A DNA stretch of 64,000 bases, taken from the NCBI GenBank assembly GCA_963823735.1, contig CAWGMO010000003.1, positions 1,302,001 to 1,366,000 of the forward strand, in the 5' to 3' direction. How positions within the stretch are numbered: position 1 is the stretch's first letter; every line of letters begins with the position of its first letter. Origin of the DNA: Actinoallomurus sp963823735 (GTDB lineage Bacteria > Actinomycetota > Actinomycetes > Streptosporangiales > Streptosporangiaceae). Of this stretch, positions 9,107-17,092 are shown one piece after another. The notes under the pieces were generated by a model. The model saw nothing but the letters and a program-made list of their open reading frames with translations. It searched no databases and was not told the DNA's origin. A program made the translations under genes and the position numbers.

Positions 9107-9928
9107 ATGAGTAAGGCCGCTCGACAGCGGTCCGCCCGCGAGCGGCTGGCGGAAGAGCGCAAGAAGCAGGTACAGAAGCAGCAGCGGACCCGGACCCTGC
9201 TGATCAGCCTCAGCGCTCTGGTCATCGTGGCGCTGGCCGTGGTCATCACGGTCTACTTCGTCAACAAGAAGGACCCGAACGCCTACACGGGGGCGCTCGC
9301 CCCGGCCAGCCGGCAGACCGACGGCGCGATCCTCGCCTCGGCCCCGGGTGCGAAGGCGCCGAAGCTGGAGGTCTTCGAGGACTTCCAGTGCCCGATCTGC
9401 AACGAGTTCGAGAAGGCGAGCGGCAACACCATCAAGAGCCTCGCCGCCGCGGGCAAGGTCAACGTCCTCTACTACCCGTTCTGGCTGTTCAAGCAGCAGC
9501 CCGACCCGATCCGCGGCAACTCCCAGCGCGCCGCCAACGCGGCCCTGTGCGCGCCGGCCGGTAGCTGGATCAAGTACCACGACACGATCTACAAGAACCA
9601 GCCGGCCGAGGGGTCGAAGGGCTTCTCCAACAAGCAGCTGATCGGCTGGGCCAAGGACCTCGGCTTCGACAACGCGGCGTTCGACAAGTGCGTCAACGGC
9701 GGCGAGAAGCAGAGCATGATCGACCAGATGACCAACTACGCCGAGCAGACCCGCAAGGTCAGCGGCACGCCCACGGTCTTCCTGAACGGTCAGCAGCTGG
9801 ACCTCAGCAGCACTCTCCTCAACTCCGCCAACCTCAAGAAGGCCATCACCGCGGCCAAGCCGGTGGACGTCACCCAGAGCGCGCCCGCGAGCGCCCCGCC
9901 GAGCCCGTCGGCGACGCCGCAGAAGTGA
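9107..9928 (+). CDS. membrane-anchored DsbA-like thiol:disulfide oxidoreductase
   Basis: The 273-residue protein has a basic cytoplasmic start (about 35 residues), one transmembrane helix (LLISLSALVIVALAVVITV) and an extracytoplasmic thioredoxin-fold domain with the active site C95-P-I-C98 in EDFQCPICNEF. The cis-Pro segment is SGTPTVFLNG. The C-terminus is a Pro/Ser/Ala-rich tail. Two further Cys (ALCAP and DKCVN) could form a structural disulfide. It has a strong ribosome binding site (GGAGGAGACCAG before ATG). Together with the MauE-like gene it forms an oxidative-folding pair; a perfect terminator follows at 9935-9970. Confidence 0.93.
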   Translation: MSKAARQRSARERLAEERKKQVQKQQRTRTLLISLSALVIVALAVVITVYFVNKKDPNAYTGALAPASRQTDGAILASAPGAKAPKLEVFEDFQCPICNEFEKASGNTIKSLAAAGKVNVLYYPFWLFKQQPDPIRGNSQRAANAALCAPAGSWIKYHDTIYKNQPAEGSKGFSNKQLIGWAKDLGFDNAAFDKCVNGGEKQSMIDQMTNYAEQTRKVSGTPTVFLNGQQLDLSSTLLNSANLKKAITAAKPVDVTQSAPASAPPSPSATPQK

Positions 9929-9934
9929 TCTTTC

Positions 9935-9970
9935 CCGCCGCCTGCCGAAGACGACTTCGGCAGGCGGCGG
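9935..9970 (+). terminator. strong terminator hairpin after the DsbA-like gene
   Basis: A perfect 16-bp stem (9935-9950 with 9955-9970) with an ACGA loop starts 7 bp after the stop; only a short AT stretch (ACATTTCAA) follows. Confidence 0.8.
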
Positions 9971-9992
9971 ACATTTCAACGCCTGATCGTCA

Positions 9993-10020
9993 TAGACGTG
10001 TCACCCGCAGCCGGTAATCT
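9993..10020 (+). promoter_or_regulatory. lgt promoter, leaderless
   Basis: TAGACG (9993-9998), a 16-bp spacer and TAATCT (10015-10020) form a good sigma-70-type promoter. The ATG of lgt starts 8 bp after the -10 box and has no ribosome binding site, so the transcript should begin at or next to the start codon. Confidence 0.6.
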
Positions 10021-10028
10021 CGTCTGTC

Positions 10029-11087
10029 ATGCAGCAGCCGCTCGCCTACATCCCCAGCCCGTCACAAGGGGTCGTCCATCTCGGACCCCTGCCGCTCCGT
10101 GGCTACGCCCTGATGATCATCCTCGGGGTCGTGGTCTCCGTATGGCTCGGTGAGCGCCGCTGGGTCAGCCGTGGCGGTGCCGCGGGCACCGTCGTCGACG
10201 TGGCGGTATGGGCCGTCCCGTTCGGTCTCGTCGGTGGGCGTCTCTACCACGTCATCACCGACAACCAGCTCTACTTCGGGCATGGCCGGCACGCCATCGA
10301 CGCCCTCAAGGTGTGGAACGGCGGGCTCGGCATCTGGGGCGCCATCGCCGCGGGTGCCCTCGGCGCCTACCTCGGCTGCCGGCGCCGCGGCATCTCGCTG
10401 CGCGCCTTCGCCGACGCCGCCGCGCCCGGCATCGCGCTGGCGCAGGCCATCGGGCGCTGGGGCAACTGGTTCAACCAGGAGCTGTACGGCCGCGCCACCA
10501 AGCTGCCCTGGGCGCTGGAGATCGACCCCGCCCACCGGCCGGTGAAGACCCCCGACCTGGGCACCTACCACCCGACGTTCCTGTACGAGTCGCTGTGGTG
10601 CGTCGGCGTCGCGCTGCTGGTCATCTGGGCGGAGAAGCGCTTCAGCCTCGCGTACGGCCGCACCTTCGCGCTGTACGTCGCCGCATACACCGTGGGCCGG
10701 GCCTGGATCGAGTGGCTGCGCGTCGACTCCGCCCACCACATCCTGGGGCTCCGCCTCAACGACTGGACCTCGCTGATCGTCTTCCTGGCCGCGGTCGCCT
10801 ACCTGTACGCCTACCGCAGCCGTACGGAGATCCCCGCGGGCGCGGTGGGCACCGTCGAGCCGCCGGAGGCCTCCGAGACGGCGGAGGAGACCGCTGACGG
10901 CGAGGGCGACGAGAAGCCGGAGCCGCCCGCCGCCGACGACGAGGCGAAGGCGGAGGAGACCTCCGAGCCGGAGACGCCCGGCGACGACGCCGAGCAGGCT
11001 CCCGAGGCGGCCACCGTCGACGAGAAGGACGACGAAGGCAAGCAGAAGGCCGCCTCCGGGCGTGAGCCCGCCGACGGCACGCCGTGA
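10029..11087 (+). CDS. lgt: prolipoprotein diacylglyceryl transferase
   Basis: Lgt transfers diacylglyceryl from phosphatidylglycerol to the lipobox Cys of prolipoproteins, in the membrane. The core (about residues 1-275) shows LPLRGYALMIILG, GGRLYHVITD, the GLGIWGAIAAG region, the Lgt signature QAIGRWGNWFNQELYG and the last helices. The protein is 352 residues; the final ~75 are an acidic Glu/Asp/Ala-rich cytoplasmic tail that the core enzyme does not need. Lipoprotein substrates in this window include the LivK-like protein and the DUF4352 protein. The start is leaderless (promoter at 9993-10020) and the stop overlaps the next GTG. Confidence 0.97.
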   Translation: MQQPLAYIPSPSQGVVHLGPLPLRGYALMIILGVVVSVWLGERRWVSRGGAAGTVVDVAVWAVPFGLVGGRLYHVITDNQLYFGHGRHAIDALKVWNGGLGIWGAIAAGALGAYLGCRRRGISLRAFADAAAPGIALAQAIGRWGNWFNQELYGRATKLPWALEIDPAHRPVKTPDLGTYHPTFLYESLWCVGVALLVIWAEKRFSLAYGRTFALYVAAYTVGRAWIEWLRVDSAHHILGLRLNDWTSLIVFLAAVAYLYAYRSRTEIPAGAVGTVEPPEASETAEETADGEGDEKPEPPAADDEAKAEETSEPETPGDDAEQAPEAATVDEKDDEGKQKAASGREPADGTP

Positions 11088-11842
11088 CGGCGGAGGTGGA
11101 CCCCGCCGGCGGGGTGGACGCCACGGAGACCGAGCGGGCCGAGCCGCTGTCGGAGATCCAGCACGAGCACCGTGACGTGACGGGCGGCTGGCTGCGCCCC
11201 GCCGTCTTCGGCGCCATGGACGGCCTGGTCTCCAACTTCGCGCTCATCGCCGGCGTCGCCGGTGGCCGCGCGAGCCATCAGGTGATCGTGCTCACCGGGC
11301 TCGCGGGCCTGGCCGCCGGCGCGTTCTCGATGGCCGCGGGGGAGTACATCTCGGTCGCGTCCCAGGCCGAGCTGGCCCAGGCGGAGATCGAGGTCGAGCG
11401 CCGCGAGCTGCTGCGCAGCCCCGAGGCCGAGGAGCGCGAGCTCGCCCAGCTGTACGAAGCGCGCGGCCTGGACTCCGACCTGGCGGCCGAGGTCGCCCGT
11501 CAGCTCTCCCGCGACCCCGAGGAGGCCCTCGGCGTCCACGCGCGCGAGGAGCTCGGCGTCGACCCCGAAGACCTGCCGTCGCCGCTGCTGGCCGCCGGCT
11601 CGTCGTTCCTGTCGTTCGCCATCGGCGCGTTCCTGCCGGTGCTGCCCTACCTCCTGGGCGCGGTCGACCTCTGGCCGGCCGCCGTGGTCGCCGCGGTGGG
11701 CCTGTTCACCGCCGGAGCGGTCGTGTCGCGGGTCACCGCGCGGTCGTGGTGGTACGGCGGGCTGCGGCAGCTGATCCTCGGCGGAGCGGCCGCCGCGGTC
11801 ACTTTCCTCGTGGGTTCCCTGATCGGCGCCAGTGGGGTCTGA
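11084..11842 (+). CDS. VIT1/CCC1-family membrane transporter
   Basis: The 252-residue product matches the VIT1/CCC1 family (iron/manganese transport in plants and yeast; function in bacteria mostly unproven). The family features are visible: FGAMDGLVSNFALIAGVAGG in the first helix, GAFSMAAGEYISVASQAE in the second, a charged Glu-rich cytoplasmic segment (about residues 95-165) with EREL and EEALGVHAREELG, which corresponds to the metal-binding domain, then three C-terminal helices. GTG 11084 overlaps the lgt stop (GTGA), so it is co-transcribed with lgt. Confidence 0.92.
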   Translation: MTAEVDPAGGVDATETERAEPLSEIQHEHRDVTGGWLRPAVFGAMDGLVSNFALIAGVAGGRASHQVIVLTGLAGLAAGAFSMAAGEYISVASQAELAQAEIEVERRELLRSPEAEERELAQLYEARGLDSDLAAEVARQLSRDPEEALGVHAREELGVDPEDLPSPLLAAGSSFLSFAIGAFLPVLPYLLGAVDLWPAAVVAAVGLFTAGAVVSRVTARSWWYGGLRQLILGGAAAAVTFLVGSLIGASGV

Positions 11843-11921
11843 CGTGCGCAATCCGTGACGTTCCATAACGGACGAAACGCGATAGAGCGGCGATATGGAC
11901 TCGTGACTGTCAGACGTTCGC

Positions 11922-11927
11922 TAAGCT
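11922..11927 (+). promoter_or_regulatory. -10 box TAAGCT, 8 bp before GTG 11936
   Basis: The spacing from the box to the start codon predicts a leaderless transcript and supports GTG 11936 over the upstream in-frame start. Confidence 0.45.
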
Positions 11928-11935
11928 CACGGCTC

Positions 11936-12706
11936 GTGAGCGAGATGGGATACGGGAGCAGCGAGGAACGGCAGGAGCCGGGCCGGCGCCGTTCCAAGCG
12001 TGGATCCAACCGTGGCCTGCTGATCATCGGCGGTGCCGTGGCGGCCGTCATCCTGGTGGTGGCCGTGGTCGCCGTCGTGACCATGGGCGGCGGTGACAGC
12101 AAGAAACCGCAGGCCGCCGCAGCGGCACGGGTCACGCCGAAGGTCTACGTCAACACCCCGGCCAACTCGCTGGTCAAAAAGCTCAACGACCGCACGAAGG
12201 ACAAGCGCCCGCTCAACAAGAGCGAGGTCTTCAGCGACCAGACCAAGACGGTCTCGCACGGCGCGTACACCTTCAAGCTCGTCGGCTCGACGCTGACGCC
12301 CTGCGCGGACGCCACCTGGGGCCAGGAGCTCCAGAACGACCTGAAGAAGTACGGCTGCAGCCAGCTCGCCCGCGGCGCGTACATCACCAAGGACAAGAAG
12401 TACGTCGGCCAGTTCGTCGCGATCAACCTGAACCAGCTCACCGGCGCCGAGCAGATCGTCCGCGACCTCGACCCGAACAGCTCCGCCGGCTTCGTGTCGC
12501 CGTACACGCCCCCCGGCGGGGAGGAGTTCGGCGGCGGCTTCAGCGCCGCGTACAGCCAGTCGTTCGGCCACTACGTCGTGATCAGCTGGGTGGAGCGCGC
12601 CGGCGGCGCCCAGCCCCAGACCATGAACGAACTGCTGGACGCCAGCATCGCCATCGAGCGCGCCGACGACTTCGTCTGGGAGCGCCTCGTCCTCGTCGGC
12701 GGATAA
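11936..12706 (+). CDS. single-pass membrane protein, paralogue 1 of a local family
   Basis: The function is unknown. The 256-residue protein has a basic N-terminus (EERQEPGRRRSKRGSNR), one transmembrane helix (about residues 28-50) and an extracytoplasmic domain. That domain is shared with the products at 12711-14195 and 17093-18118. Shared positions are RPLNKSEVFSDQ, CADATWGQEL, a second Cys in KKYGCSQLARGAY, a GQFVAINL strand, DLDPNSSAGF and FGHYVVISW near the end. The two Cys probably form a disulfide. GTG 11936 was chosen because a TAAGCT box ends 8 bp before it. It is followed 4 bp later by paralogue 2, so the two are one transcript. Confidence 0.85.
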   Translation: MSEMGYGSSEERQEPGRRRSKRGSNRGLLIIGGAVAAVILVVAVVAVVTMGGGDSKKPQAAAAARVTPKVYVNTPANSLVKKLNDRTKDKRPLNKSEVFSDQTKTVSHGAYTFKLVGSTLTPCADATWGQELQNDLKKYGCSQLARGAYITKDKKYVGQFVAINLNQLTGAEQIVRDLDPNSSAGFVSPYTPPGGEEFGGGFSAAYSQSFGHYVVISWVERAGGAQPQTMNELLDASIAIERADDFVWERLVLVGG

Positions 12707-12710
12707 CCCG

Positions 12711-14195
12711 ATGGGCCACCCGCCGCCGAACCCCTATCGGGGAACCCCGCACCCGGGAATGGGCGGCGGAGGCCCACACCAGCCCTACCGAGCCGCTCCG
12801 GGCCCGGACCCTCGCCGAGGCGCACCACCCCCGTGGTCCCCGAACGAGAACACGCGCGGCCCGTACGGCCCGCCGGAGCCCCCTCAACAAGACCCCCGCT
12901 GGGGTACGCCGCCGGACGACGGCATGGGTTACGAGCAGGAGCCTCCTCAGCGGGGTTCGCTGCGTCCGTCCCGTCCTGGTGGGAAGTCGCGGAGAGGTGC
13001 GCCGCCGGACGACGGCATGGAGTACGAGCAGGAGCCTCCTCAGCGGGGTTCGCGCCGCCCGTCTCGTCCCGGTGGGAAGTCGCGCAGAGGTGCGCCGCCG
13101 GACGACGGTATGGGTTACGAGCAGGAGCCTCCTCAGCGGGGTTCGCTGCGTCCCTCTCGTCCCGGTGGGAAGTCGCGAAGGGGCGCGCCGCCGGACGACG
13201 GTATGGGCGAGGGGTACGAGCAGGAGCCCCCGCAGCGGGGGTCACGTCCGCCGTCCCGTCCCGGCAGGAAGTCGCGCAAGGGCGCGTCGCGCCGGTCTCC
13301 GGAGCACGGCGCGTACGACGAGATGGACCCTGGCGGCGCGCCGCCGCAGTGGTCCGAGCCCGCGCAGTGGGACGACGACCCGGATCTCCACGAGGACGCG
13401 CCGCGCCGGACCCGTGGTCGCGCCGGGCGGCGTACCCCGCTTCCCGGCGAGCTGCGCGGAGCCTCGCGCTCCGCGATGGCGCGGCTCGGCGCCGTGCCGC
13501 CCCTCTACTACTTCGTGACCGCCGGGGTCGTCGTACTCGTGGCCGTCGTGGTCGTCGCCGGAACGTTCCTGTTCGGTGGCGACTCCGGGACCAAGAGTTC
13601 CACGACGAACAACATCGCGGTCCCCGGCGAGGGACCCGCCGCGTCGGCGTACTCCCAGGCGGCCTCCACGGCGGCGTTCGCCCCGATCGCGCAGCGCACC
13701 GACGACCCCAAGCCGCTGACCGCCTCCGAGGTCTTCAGCCCCAAGACGATTTCCGACGCCGACTCCAAGGCGTCCCTGAAGCTCACCACGTCCAAGCTGC
13801 TGTCCCAGTGCACCGGCGCGATCTGGGGTCCCCACCTGGCCCGCGTACTACAGCGCGGAGGCTGCACACAGGCGTCCCGCGCCGTCTACACCGACAAGAA
13901 CTTCGCCGCGATGGTCACGATCTTCAACCTCGCCGACGTGAAGTCCGCCGACGCCGTCGTCACCGACGCCGACGCCAAGATCGGCAACGGCTTCCCGCTG
14001 GTCCCTGCGGGCGCGGACCCGATGGGCAAGGCGTTCAGCACCGCCCGAGGCGTCGCGATGGGCCACTATGCGGTCATCACGTGGGTCCAGCACACCGACG
14101 GCAGCGGCGACGTACAGGACACCGCGCTCCTCTCCCTCCTGGTCACCACAGGACGCCCCAAGGCCGTCCTCCTGCGGGCGGTCGGCGACAAGTAG
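12711..14195 (+). CDS. proline-rich single-pass membrane protein, paralogue 2, with four tandem 31-residue repeats
   Basis: The function is unknown. The 494-residue product has a long cytoplasmic Pro/Gly/Arg-rich region (about 1-260), a transmembrane helix (about 268-290) and the same extracytoplasmic domain as paralogues 1 and 3: KPLTASEVFSPK, CTGAIWGPHLARVL, RGGCTQASRAVY, VTIFNLADVKSADA and GHYAVITWVQH. The cytoplasmic part holds four near-identical repeats, each beginning G-(T/A)-P-P-D-D-G-M and ending K-S-R-R (DNA 12903-13280). The repeats could bind a cytoplasmic partner or nucleic acid through their regular Arg clusters; this is inference. ATG 12711 is 4 bp after the stop of paralogue 1. 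Confidence 0.85.
   Translation: MGHPPPNPYRGTPHPGMGGGGPHQPYRAAPGPDPRRGAPPPWSPNENTRGPYGPPEPPQQDPRWGTPPDDGMGYEQEPPQRGSLRPSRPGGKSRRGAPPDDGMEYEQEPPQRGSRRPSRPGGKSRRGAPPDDGMGYEQEPPQRGSLRPSRPGGKSRRGAPPDDGMGEGYEQEPPQRGSRPPSRPGRKSRKGASRRSPEHGAYDEMDPGGAPPQWSEPAQWDDDPDLHEDAPRRTRGRAGRRTPLPGELRGASRSAMARLGAVPPLYYFVTAGVVVLVAVVVVAGTFLFGGDSGTKSSTTNNIAVPGEGPAASAYSQAASTAAFAPIAQRTDDPKPLTASEVFSPKTISDADSKASLKLTTSKLLSQCTGAIWGPHLARVLQRGGCTQASRAVYTDKNFAAMVTIFNLADVKSADAVVTDADAKIGNGFPLVPAGADPMGKAFSTARGVAMGHYAVITWVQHTDGSGDVQDTALLSLLVTTGRPKAVLLRAVGDK
12903..13280 (+). repeat. four in-frame 93-bp tandem repeats inside paralogue 2
   Basis: Copies start at 12903, 12996, 13089 and 13182; the fourth has six extra bases. The period is a multiple of three, and DNA identity between copies is high, so the array is recent and can change length without breaking the frame. 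Confidence 0.92.
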
Positions 14196-14261
14196 CGCCG
14201 GCTCAGGATGCGGCCGAGTGGCGTACGCCGCCGGGAGGCCGCTGAGCCGGAGGCGGCGGCG

Positions 14262-14520
14262 GTGAGCGCGCCGCGCCGTGGATCCGTGCGCGGGCCTCTC
14301 AGAAACGGCCGAGCGGCGGGCGGGGCGGTTCGGCCTCGTCAAGTCTGCCGTCGTGAGGGCGCCGCGGCCCGCGGGCCTCTCAAAGAGGCCGAGCGGTGGG
14401 TGCGGCGGTCCTGCCCGGCGAGGTCTCCGAGCGTGAGTGCGCCGCGGGCTTGATCCGTGCGCGGGTCTCTCAGGTGACGGCTGAGCGGCGTACGGCGTCG
14501 GGGAGGTCGGCGAGGCGGTG
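14262..14520. repeat. degenerate 80-90-bp tandem repeat overlapping the 3' end of the bpsA-like gene
   Basis: Units start at 14262, 14353 and 14433, each beginning GTGAG-N-GCGCCGCG and containing GCGGG(C/T)CTCTCA about 25 bp later and a GAGCGG block. The third unit runs into the coding end of the minus-strand gene whose stop is at 14470, so the two outer copies look like duplications of the gene's 3' end and trailer. There is no other feature in 14196-14469. Confidence 0.7.
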
Positions 14521-15990
14521 GGCGGGGAGGTCCAGGACGGTGGACTCGCCCAGCCAGGGCGCCGCGGCCTGGATGCGTGATCGTGCCTCGTTCTTGGTCA
14601 GGGCACCGGCGCTGTGGGCGATCAGGCCCTCGCGCCACGCGTTGGCGAGCTTGCTGTGCGGGCGGTCCAGGATGTGGCGGAGCACGCCCCAGTGTCCGTC
14701 CGGCGGCGGTACGCGGACCGCGGTGATCTCGCCCGGCTCGGAGCGGATCTCGTACACCGTCGACAGCAGACCCTTCAGCGTCCTGGGCAGCGTGCCGGGT
14801 GTGAGCACGCGTACGCGGTCGGCGCGGGCCGCCAGGAGCGCGCGTACCGGCAGGGTGTCCGCCGGTACGGGGAGCGCGATCGCGACATCACGCACCTTCT
14901 GCGCGTACGGCTTGGCCAGCCACGTCGACAGATGGACCCGTGGGGTCCCGGGGGACAGACCCTTCGGCCACTCGCCCACCAGCAGGTCGGCGGTGTCCAC
15001 CGACGCCGTGACGGCGGTCTCCTCGGCCTCGACGGCCTCGGGGCCCTGCGTGTAGATCCGCGAGGAGCCAGGCCCCGGGGACAACACCTTCCACGTACGG
15101 CTCGTCGGCCTCAGCACGTACAGGTCACTGGCCGAACCGATCGCCGGCGCCCCGTGGTACCGGTTGAAATCGGGCCAGATCGCCTCGTTGACCAGTTGCA
15201 GCCGCCCCAGCGCCGCCTGCACCTTGAGCATCAGCGCGGGCGTCGTGTCGCTCGCGCCGTACGCCAGCAGCACCCGCCCGGTGGCCTGGTCACGCAGCCC
15301 CTCCAGCCCGCGTGTTGTGAACAATGACACACCGTCGGCCGTGTACGGCGGGTCGGTGAAGACGAGATCGGCCCATTCGCGCGCTCCCGGCGGCAGCCCG
15401 AGCCGCAGATCGGCGAACCGGCAGTGGATTCGCAACCCGAGCCGCGCGGCCTCCTCACCGATGAACTCCAGTACGCGCTCGTCGATGTCCACGACGGTGA
15501 TCTCCACCGAGGGATGAACGAGCGCGACGGCCAGCGACGTCAGGTCGTGGTCCCCGACGCACAGCAGCCGTGCGTCGCCGAGCCAGAACCGCGAGCCGAG
15601 CAGCAGCGCACGGCGTACGGCGGTGGTGGCGGTCGCGGCGACGTGGTCAAGGTCCGTACGGGCCTGGGGCGCGGTGCTGATCAGGCGTTCCATCTCCGCG
15701 ACGGCCTCGGCGTGGTCGCGGAGCAGGTGAGCGACGGGGTCGGCCAGAGTGTCGATGGCCGCGAGCGGCCGGTACACGTCGGCACGCCCCGGCACGATGC
15801 GCCCACCCGCGAGATCGTCACCGAGCGCGGTCAGCAACGCGTCGACCGTACGACGGGGCGCGGCCGTCACGGCGGCGAGCCCGTCGGCGTCCCAAGGACG
15901 GTCCCCGAGAAGCAGGCCCAGAACATGCCGCATCCGCCGCGACCCCACCCCACGGACCAGCTCGCCCACCCTCTCGGGCACCTCATTCAT
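14470..15990 (-). CDS. BpsA-like methyltransferase-fold protein (DUF43; branched polyamine synthase family)
   Basis: The 506-residue protein starts with a winged-helix-like region (about 1-110) and continues with a Rossmann-fold domain: LLCVGDHDLTSLAVAL, ITVVDIDERVLEFI and the catalytic-type motif VFTDPPYTADGVSLF. This order is that of N4-bis(aminopropyl)spermidine synthase (BpsA), which transfers aminopropyl groups to make branched polyamines in thermophiles. The actinobacterial members are uncharacterised. The last ~150 residues extend beyond the core and have no recognised domain. ATG 15990 is preceded at 7 bp by a TAGGGT box on the minus strand, so the start is probably leaderless; longer upstream frames are repeat DNA. 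Confidence 0.8.
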   Translation of the reverse strand: MNEVPERVGELVRGVGSRRMRHVLGLLLGDRPWDADGLAAVTAAPRRTVDALLTALGDDLAGGRIVPGRADVYRPLAAIDTLADPVAHLLRDHAEAVAEMERLISTAPQARTDLDHVAATATTAVRRALLLGSRFWLGDARLLCVGDHDLTSLAVALVHPSVEITVVDIDERVLEFIGEEAARLGLRIHCRFADLRLGLPPGAREWADLVFTDPPYTADGVSLFTTRGLEGLRDQATGRVLLAYGASDTTPALMLKVQAALGRLQLVNEAIWPDFNRYHGAPAIGSASDLYVLRPTSRTWKVLSPGPGSSRIYTQGPEAVEAEETAVTASVDTADLLVGEWPKGLSPGTPRVHLSTWLAKPYAQKVRDVAIALPVPADTLPVRALLAARADRVRVLTPGTLPRTLKGLLSTVYEIRSEPGEITAVRVPPPDGHWGVLRHILDRPHSKLANAWREGLIAHSAGALTKNEARSRIQAAAPWLGESTVLDLPAHRLADLPDAVRRSAVT

Positions 15991-15997
15991 GCAAGCA

Positions 15998-16003
15998 ACC
16001 CTA
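15998..16003 (-). promoter_or_regulatory. -10 box TAGGGT, 7 bp before the bpsA-like start
   Basis: Read on the minus strand, the box ends 7 bp upstream of ATG 15990. This fixes the start and predicts a leaderless mRNA. Confidence 0.45.
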
Positions 16004-16070
16004 GGGCGTACCCGGTGCCTCTTCGGCCTGCTACGCGGGGGCGTGGCAGTCGCGAGCGGCCTCCCGGAGG

Positions 16071-16133
16071 GAAGGCTCGCGACGGCGGAGGAGGGGCTCG
16101 CGACAGCGGAGGGAAGGCTCGCGACGGCGGAGG
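16071..16133. repeat. three 21-bp tandem repeats
   Basis: Three adjacent 21-bp units (GAAGGCTCGCGACGGCGGAG type) begin at 16071, 16092 and 16113, with one or two substitutions between them. No gene is supported here. Confidence 0.8.
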
Positions 16134-16179
16134 AGGGAGTCGGCCTGGCCAGCCGCTGCCGCATGTCGGGCAGCGCCGC

Positions 16180-16403
16180 GCCGACGTCGCCGTCCTCGGC
16201 CCACTCGGCACGCGACGCGTTCGTCCCCGCCTGGTGGGCCATCGCGAGTGTCTCCCTCCTCGGCGCCTTGGCCGCACCTTCGGTGACCCCAAGCCGACGT
16301 CGCCGTCCTCGACCCACTCCGTACGCGACGCGTTCGTCCCCGCCTGGTGGGCCATCGCGAGCGTCTCTCCCCCCGGCGCCCTGGCCGCGCCCTCGGTGAC
16401 CCC
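16180..16403. repeat. two 111-bp direct repeats
   Basis: Copies at 16180-16290 and 16293-16403 share long identical runs, including the 19-base block GCGACGCGTTCGTCCCCGC. They do not lie in a supported gene. Next to them (about 16405-16485, minus strand) a stretch reads RAAAARYPADQRLRRLI, which resembles the C-terminal ligand-binding domain of MmyB-like regulators and may be the relic of a lost gene. Confidence 0.8.
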
Positions 16404-16490
16404 GCGCCGTCTCGGCGATCAGGCGCCGCAGCCGCTGGTCGGCCGGGTAGCGGGCCGCGGCCGCGCGCAGGCAGTGCACCTGGCGGCCTG

Positions 16491-16848
16491 GAGCCGGTGA
16501 CCGGCGGCAACGCGGCGGAGGCGTCCACCGGATACGCCTCGGGGGCGTATCCGACAGTTCCCGTTCGTCGTGAGTGACGTCCAGGCCGCGTAAGGCGCAG
16601 GAGCGGGTGACCGGCGGCAACGTGGCGGAAGGCGTCCACGGGATACGTCTTGGGGCGTTTCTGGCGGGTCGCGTTCGTGGTGAGCGGTGTCCGGGCGTGC
16701 CCGCGTAAGGCGCAGGAGCGGGTGACCGGCGGCAACGTGGCGGAGGCGCCCACCGGATACGTCTTGGGGCGTATCCGACAGGTCCCGTTCGTCGTGAGTG
16801 GCGTCCAGGCCGCGTAAGGCGGAGGAGTCGCGGCCGGCAACGCGGCGA
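16491..16848. repeat. three-and-a-bit ~110-bp tandem repeats
   Basis: Units start at 16491, 16601 and 16716, with a partial fourth at about 16824. Each begins GAGC(C/G)GGTGACCGGCGGCAA and ends with GCGTAAGGCG. Identity is high but with indels, and every frame carries stops or frame changes, so this is non-coding or decayed DNA. The span 15991-17092 contains no other gene. Confidence 0.82.
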
Positions 16849-16858
16849 GGGGTGAGAC

Positions 16859-16898
16859 AGCCCCCCTGCACACGCCCTCAGGGCGTGTGCAGGGGGCT
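16859..16898. terminator. long GC hairpin, probable terminator
   Basis: An 18-bp stem with one bulged base (about 16859-16877 with 16881-16898) encloses a TCA loop. It is among the strongest hairpins in the window. It lacks a T-run on either side. It lies at the end of the repeat block, about 195 bp before paralogue 3. Confidence 0.6.
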
Positions 16899-17092
16899 AT
16901 GTCCTGCCTCGCCGCGGGGTGATGGCACCGGACCGACTTCTTCCTCCGCCTCACGAAGCACCATCTGGAGGCCGCTCGCCACGGACGGCGTCAGTCGTGC
17001 TCATCTTGAGGCCGAAAATCCGGCAAACCGCAGGGAACCGCGCTCTAAGCTCTATTCATCCAGGTGCGGTGTCATCAGAGGAGATCAACGTC

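Noticed and set aside
12903..13280. Regular repeats that could be taken for a CRISPR array
   Set aside because: The units abut without spacers, have a period of three codons per codon-register and lie inside an open frame of a membrane protein; no cas genes are near.
15991..16620. Upstream extension of the bpsA-like gene
   Set aside because: The extension would translate the tandem repeats; a -10 box 7 bp before ATG 15990 and the family N-terminus support the shorter gene.
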